From the NCBI GenBank assembly GCA_965277435.1, contig OZ255821.1, positions 2,976,001-3,040,000 on the forward strand: a DNA stretch of 64,000 nucleotides, read 5' to 3'. How positions within the stretch are numbered: position 1 is the first letter of the stretch; the number at the start of each line of letters is the position of its first letter. The notes beneath the pieces were generated by a model. It was not told where the DNA came from. It ran no database searches and saw only the letters and a list, made by a program, of their open reading frames with translations. The DNA comes from Bog-105 sp965277435 (GTDB lineage Bacteria; Acidobacteriota; Terriglobia; Bryobacterales; Bryobacteraceae). This document shows, one piece after another, positions 60,706-64,000 of this stretch. The translations under genes and the position numbers were made by a program.

Positions 60706-62025
60706 GTGACGCGCCAGTCCTTAGCGCTAGAAAGTGTGCGGCTTCTCCAAAGCCGTGGCCACATCGCTCTGTTCGTCGGAGGCTGCGTACGCGATCGACT
60801 TCTCGGCCTCGCTCCTAAAGACTTCGACGTAAGCACAGACGCCACTCCTGATCAGCTGGTTAACTACTTTCCAGGCGCCCAAATAGTAGGCGCGCAGTTC
60901 GGTGTTATCCTTGTTACCCAACCTGGCGGAATTCACGTCGAAGTCGCGACCTTTCGCAGCGAAAGCAGTTACTCGGACGGACGTCGTCCCGACCAGGTTC
61001 ACTTCGAGCGCGATCCTGCCCTCGATGCGCGTCGCCGCGACTTCACCGTCAACGGCCTCATGCAGAATCCGCTCTCCGGCGAAATTCTCGATTTCGTCGC
61101 AGGCCGCGCCGACCTCGCCGCCCGCCTGATTCGCGCCATTGGCGACCCGCAAAAGCGCTTTCAGGAAGATCACCTTCGCCTGCTGCGGGCTGTGCGTTTC
61201 GCCGCCCGGCTCGACTTCACTATCGACCCCGCAACGCTTGCCGCCATCCGCCTGGAAGCCCCTTCCATCACTAAAATCGCACCCGAACGCATTCGCGAAG
61301 AGCTCTCCCGCATCCTCACCGAAGGCAACGTGCGCCGCGGATTCGAATTGCTCGACGAATGCGATTTACTGCGATTCGTTTTGCCCGAAGTCAAAGCCTT
61401 TCAGGGTATCGCCCAGCCCCCCGAATTTCACCCCGAAGGCGACGTCTGGACCCACGTCCTCCTGATGCTCGATCAACTGCAGCAACCCACCCTCACGCTC
61501 GCGCTCGGTGTTTTGCTCCACGACGTCGGCAAACCCCCGACCTTCTCTGTCAGTGACCGAATCCGCTTCAACGGTCATGCCGAAGTCGGCGCCGAAATGA
61601 CCCGCCAGATCCTCACACGCCTCAAGTTTTCCAACGACGAAATCGACCAGATTACCGCCCTCGTTGCCCATCACATGCGCTTCAAGGATCTGTTTCAAAT
61701 GCGTGTCAGCACGCTCAAACGCTTCCTCCGCTTGCCTCATTTTGACGAGCATCTCGAACTGCATCGCCTCGATACCCTCGCCAGCAACGGTTTAACCGAC
61801 GCCTACCGGTTCGCTGTGGAAAAGCTCGCCGAATTCGCGCGGGAGGAACTGCGGCCTCCGCGTCTGCTCACCGGCCACGACTTGATTCAAGCTGGCTATA
61901 AGCCAAGCCCCGACTTCCGGCGCGCCCTCGACCTGGTCGAAATCTCGCAGCTCGAAGGCGAGGTGCAAACTCACGATCAAGCCCTCGCAGTGGCCAAGAA
62001 AGTACTAGGCAGCCCCGAACTCTAG
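60706..62025 (+). CDS. tRNA nucleotidyltransferase / poly(A) polymerase-family protein with HD domain
   Basis: 439 residues, class II nucleotidyltransferase. Motif A is FVGGCVRDRLLG with DFDVS providing the catalytic Asp-x-Asp (residues about 24-42); NGL, the conserved arginine-rich neck (RFAARLDF) and the C-terminal HD domain (LLHDVGKP ... VAHHMRF, about residues 250-330) are present. The HD domain makes it resemble CCA-adding enzymes that also carry phosphatase activity. GTG start at 60706. The neighbouring tRNA-Phe already encodes CCA, so repair of CCA ends is a more likely job than primary addition for that tRNA. Confidence 0.88.
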   Translation: MTRQSLALESVRLLQSRGHIALFVGGCVRDRLLGLAPKDFDVSTDATPDQLVNYFPGAQIVGAQFGVILVTQPGGIHVEVATFRSESSYSDGRRPDQVHFERDPALDARRRDFTVNGLMQNPLSGEILDFVAGRADLAARLIRAIGDPQKRFQEDHLRLLRAVRFAARLDFTIDPATLAAIRLEAPSITKIAPERIREELSRILTEGNVRRGFELLDECDLLRFVLPEVKAFQGIAQPPEFHPEGDVWTHVLLMLDQLQQPTLTLALGVLLHDVGKPPTFSVSDRIRFNGHAEVGAEMTRQILTRLKFSNDEIDQITALVAHHMRFKDLFQMRVSTLKRFLRLPHFDEHLELHRLDTLASNGLTDAYRFAVEKLAEFAREELRPPRLLTGHDLIQAGYKPSPDFRRALDLVEISQLEGEVQTHDQALAVAKKVLGSPEL

Positions 62026-62111
62026 CCGCTGGTAACTTTCCCGAGCGAACATTATTCTGCTATCGCCTCGCGTAATTTCGCATCGAACAAATTGTTGTCT
62101 GAACTATCATC

Positions 62112-63326
62112 ATGCCCGTATTAGAAGCCACCGCGAACCTCCTTGCCGAACTACGCGCCGCCCGCTCAGAAAGCGATCGGCTCTTCGCCATTCTCACTAA
62201 TGAAGCCCTCTACGACCGCCCCATCGATGCCCGCCACCGCGTCATATTTTATGTGGGCCATCTTGATGGCTTCGATTCCATTCAAATTTGCCGGGAAGCC
62301 CTGGGATTGCCTTCCAAAGATCCCCAATTCGACAACCTGTTCCAGGCCGGTATCGACCCCGATTCCTCTCATCTGCCTACCGATACACCCGCTGATTGGC
62401 CCTCTTTCGAGCAGGTAACGGCTTACGTCTCTCGCTGCCGCCAACACGTGGATCAACACCTCGAACAAGCTTCGGAAGAGGAAGTTTGTATGGCGCTCGA
62501 ACACCGTTTGATGCACCTGGAAACCCTGGCCTACATGTTCCATAATTTCGACTACTCGAAAAAGCATGTGGCAAGCGCCGCTCGTCTCGAACCGGCCAGG
62601 CAGCCCTCCCCCGACACTACTTGGATCGATGTCCCGGCTGGCACGGCAGTATTAGGTAAACCGCGTGACGGCTCGTTCGGCTGGGATAACGAGTTCGAAG
62701 AAACTATTAGAACTGTCGCCCCCTTCCGTATCCAGCAAAACAGCATCACGAACGGCGATTATCTTCGCTTCGTCGACGAAGGCGCTTCAATTCCACATTT
62801 TTGGACTAAGCGCGGCGATGCGCTCTTCTATCGCGGCATGTTCGAAGAAATCCCTCTTCCCCTGGACTGGCCCGTTTACGTCACCCAGCGCCAGGCGCAA
62901 GCGTATGCGCAGTTCATCGGCAAGTCTCTTCCCACAGAAGAGCAGTTTCATCGGGCTGCCTACCCGCAAAATCAAAGTTATCCTTGGGGTGACAACGAGC
63001 CGTCCCGAGCCATGGGCAATTTTGACTTTCAGCGCTGGGATCCCGAGCCAGTCACTGCTACGCCCGCTGGCGCGAGTTACCTCGGAGTCAATCAGTTGGT
63101 CGGCAATGGCTGGCAGTGGACCAGCACCCCCTTCGCCCCGCTACCCGGCTTCCAACCGCATTCCACGTATCCCGGCTACTCTGCGAATTTTTTCGACGGT
63201 GAGCATTTCGTAATCAAAGGCGCCTCCCCTCGCACCGCTGCACGGCTCCTCCGTCGTTCTCTCCGTAACTGGTTCCGCTCCGACTATCCGTACCTGTACG
63301 CCACGTTTCGCTGTGTGGAGAACTAA
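62112..63326 (+). CDS. egtB: Ergothioneine biosynthesis sulfoxide synthase
   Basis: 404 residues. Non-haem iron enzyme that couples trimethylhistidine (hercynine) with a cysteine-containing thiol and O2 to give a sulfoxide intermediate. N-terminal DinB-like helical bundle with the iron-binding triad His50 (YVGHLDG), His131 and His135 (LEHRLMHLE). C-terminal FGE-sulfatase-like domain (about 170-404; NGDYLRFVDEGASI, WGDNEPSRAMGNFDF, RLLRRSLRNWFRSDYPYLYA). An adjacent egtD gene five bases downstream makes ergothioneine rather than a related thiohistidine the likely product. Confidence 0.88.
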   Translation: MPVLEATANLLAELRAARSESDRLFAILTNEALYDRPIDARHRVIFYVGHLDGFDSIQICREALGLPSKDPQFDNLFQAGIDPDSSHLPTDTPADWPSFEQVTAYVSRCRQHVDQHLEQASEEEVCMALEHRLMHLETLAYMFHNFDYSKKHVASAARLEPARQPSPDTTWIDVPAGTAVLGKPRDGSFGWDNEFEETIRTVAPFRIQQNSITNGDYLRFVDEGASIPHFWTKRGDALFYRGMFEEIPLPLDWPVYVTQRQAQAYAQFIGKSLPTEEQFHRAAYPQNQSYPWGDNEPSRAMGNFDFQRWDPEPVTATPAGASYLGVNQLVGNGWQWTSTPFAPLPGFQPHSTYPGYSANFFDGEHFVIKGASPRTAARLLRRSLRNWFRSDYPYLYATFRCVEN

Positions 63327-63331
63327 CCCAC

Positions 63332-64000
63332 GTGTCATTAAGCGCCAAACCCACTCTGTCCGCCTTCGCGCTCGATGTTGAAAACGGTCTTTTGACATCG
63401 GGCCAGAAACAGATTTCCTCGCGTTTTTTTTACGACGATCTCGGCAGTTCACTTTTTGAAGCCATCACTCTGCTGCCCGAATATGGACTTACACGCGCCG
63501 ATGAGCGGCTCCTGCAAACCCACGCCGCCGAAATCGTCGATGCTGCCGGGCTTATCGTTACCACCAGCGAACTCGGCAGCGGCAGTGGCAAAAAAACCCG
63601 CTACATCCTCGAAGCTCTAAATCGGACCAATGGGCGCAGTCTGTATCGGCCCATCGATGTCTCGGCGGCGGCCCTTGCCACTTGTGAAAAAGAAACCAAC
63701 GATCTGGCTGCGGTCCAACCCGTCTGCGCCGACTGGCTTGACGGACTGCGACTCGTCTCCGGCACTCGATCCCCCGGACCCCTGCTGCTTCTCTTTCTGG
63801 GCAGTTCCATAGGCAACCTGGAGCGCAGCCAAATCGTCGGCTTCCTCCAGCAAATCCATCGAATTCTGCAACCTGGCGATCTCTTCCTTTTAGGAGTCGA
63901 TCTTGTCAAAGACGTCGACACCATGCTTGGCGCTTACGACGATCCTACCGGCGTCACCGCCGCCTTCAATCTGAATATCCTCGGCCGCATCAATCGGGAA
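63332..64000 (+). CDS. egtD: L-histidine N(alpha)-methyltransferase, N-terminal part (runs off the right edge)
   Basis: SAM-dependent enzyme that trimethylates histidine to hercynine, first step of ergothioneine synthesis. 223 codons visible from a GTG at 63332, five bases after the egtB stop. Recognisable features: FFYDDLGSSLFEAITLLPEY and TRADERLL, the SAM-binding motif SELGSGSGKKTRYIL (about residues 79-93), and FLGSSIGNLERSQ. The remaining third (substrate-binding lid) is outside the window. Confidence 0.92.
   Translation, partial: MSLSAKPTLSAFALDVENGLLTSGQKQISSRFFYDDLGSSLFEAITLLPEYGLTRADERLLQTHAAEIVDAAGLIVTTSELGSGSGKKTRYILEALNRTNGRSLYRPIDVSAAALATCEKETNDLAAVQPVCADWLDGLRLVSGTRSPGPLLLLFLGSSIGNLERSQIVGFLQQIHRILQPGDLFLLGVDLVKDVDTMLGAYDDPTGVTAAFNLNILGRINRE

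Noticed and set aside
1..64000. CRISPR array, IS element or prophage
   Set aside because: No regularly spaced repeat array, transposase, integrase or structural phage gene was seen in any frame.

Overview
The window looks like part of a GC-rich Acidobacteriota chromosome, probably from the Solibacter/Bryobacter side of the phylum. The main reasons are family-level: a PadR-type regulator followed by a large duplicated orphan permease (the ADOP arrangement), an Oar-like TonB-dependent receptor with an N-terminal carboxypeptidase-regulatory domain, several very large sortilin-like beta-propeller proteins, and exported M28 and M61 peptidases. Taxonomy is inferred from gene content, not from a marker gene.

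Layout. 1-5.0 kb: the 5' part of a glucose-6-phosphate dehydrogenase gene (minus strand), a small membrane protein, and a coupled pair of exported glycoside hydrolases (debranching-type, then trehalase-type). 5.1-7.7 kb: a divergent, tightly coupled three-gene sugar operon (hexulose-phosphate-synthase-like decarboxylase, zinc-type dehydrogenase, TIM-barrel epimerase), with a 14-bp tandem repeat filling the space before its first start codon. 7.7-11.2 kb: a disulfide oxidoreductase and two tandem aldo/keto reductases, one with a Tat-like signal. 11.3-20.1 kb: an RND pump, its adaptor and TolC, then an unassigned secreted helical protein. 20.1-24.6 kb: LysR/GNAT divergent pair and a PadR-ADOP operon with a clear sigma-70 promoter.

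24.7-28.5 kb: a DUF4239-like membrane protein, an LDH-family enzyme with an altered specificity residue, a HicBA toxin-antitoxin pair followed by a decayed second hicB and a small gene broken by an in-frame stop, and a DHH phosphoesterase. 28.6-31.3 kb: homodimeric pyruvate dehydrogenase E1. 31.3-45.9 kb: three roughly 1000-residue VPS10/sortilin-like proteins, an Oar-like outer-membrane receptor and an M28 peptidase, of which the peptidase and two propeller proteins form one coupled operon. 45.9-47.8 kb: an outer-membrane barrel and a di-haem cytochrome c peroxidase.

47.8-52.9 kb: a TetR repressor divergent from a TolC-EmrA-EmrB-type efflux operon, with a dyad between them. 53.0-57.5 kb: a porin-like barrel, a molybdopterin oxidoreductase and prmA. 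57.5-59.4 kb: an M61 peptidase with a PDZ domain. 59.4-60.3 kb: a VapBC-type toxin-antitoxin pair, then tRNA-Phe whose 3' end is duplicated in tandem. 60.4-64 kb: a zinc-ribbon protein, a CCA-adding-type nucleotidyltransferase, and the start of an ergothioneine operon (egtB, egtD; the latter runs off the end).

There is no unambiguous phage, IS element or CRISPR array. The places most likely to repay attention are the sugar operon at 5-7.7 kb, the toxin-antitoxin graveyard at 26.6-27.5 kb, the propeller/receptor/peptidase cluster, and the tRNA-Phe locus.
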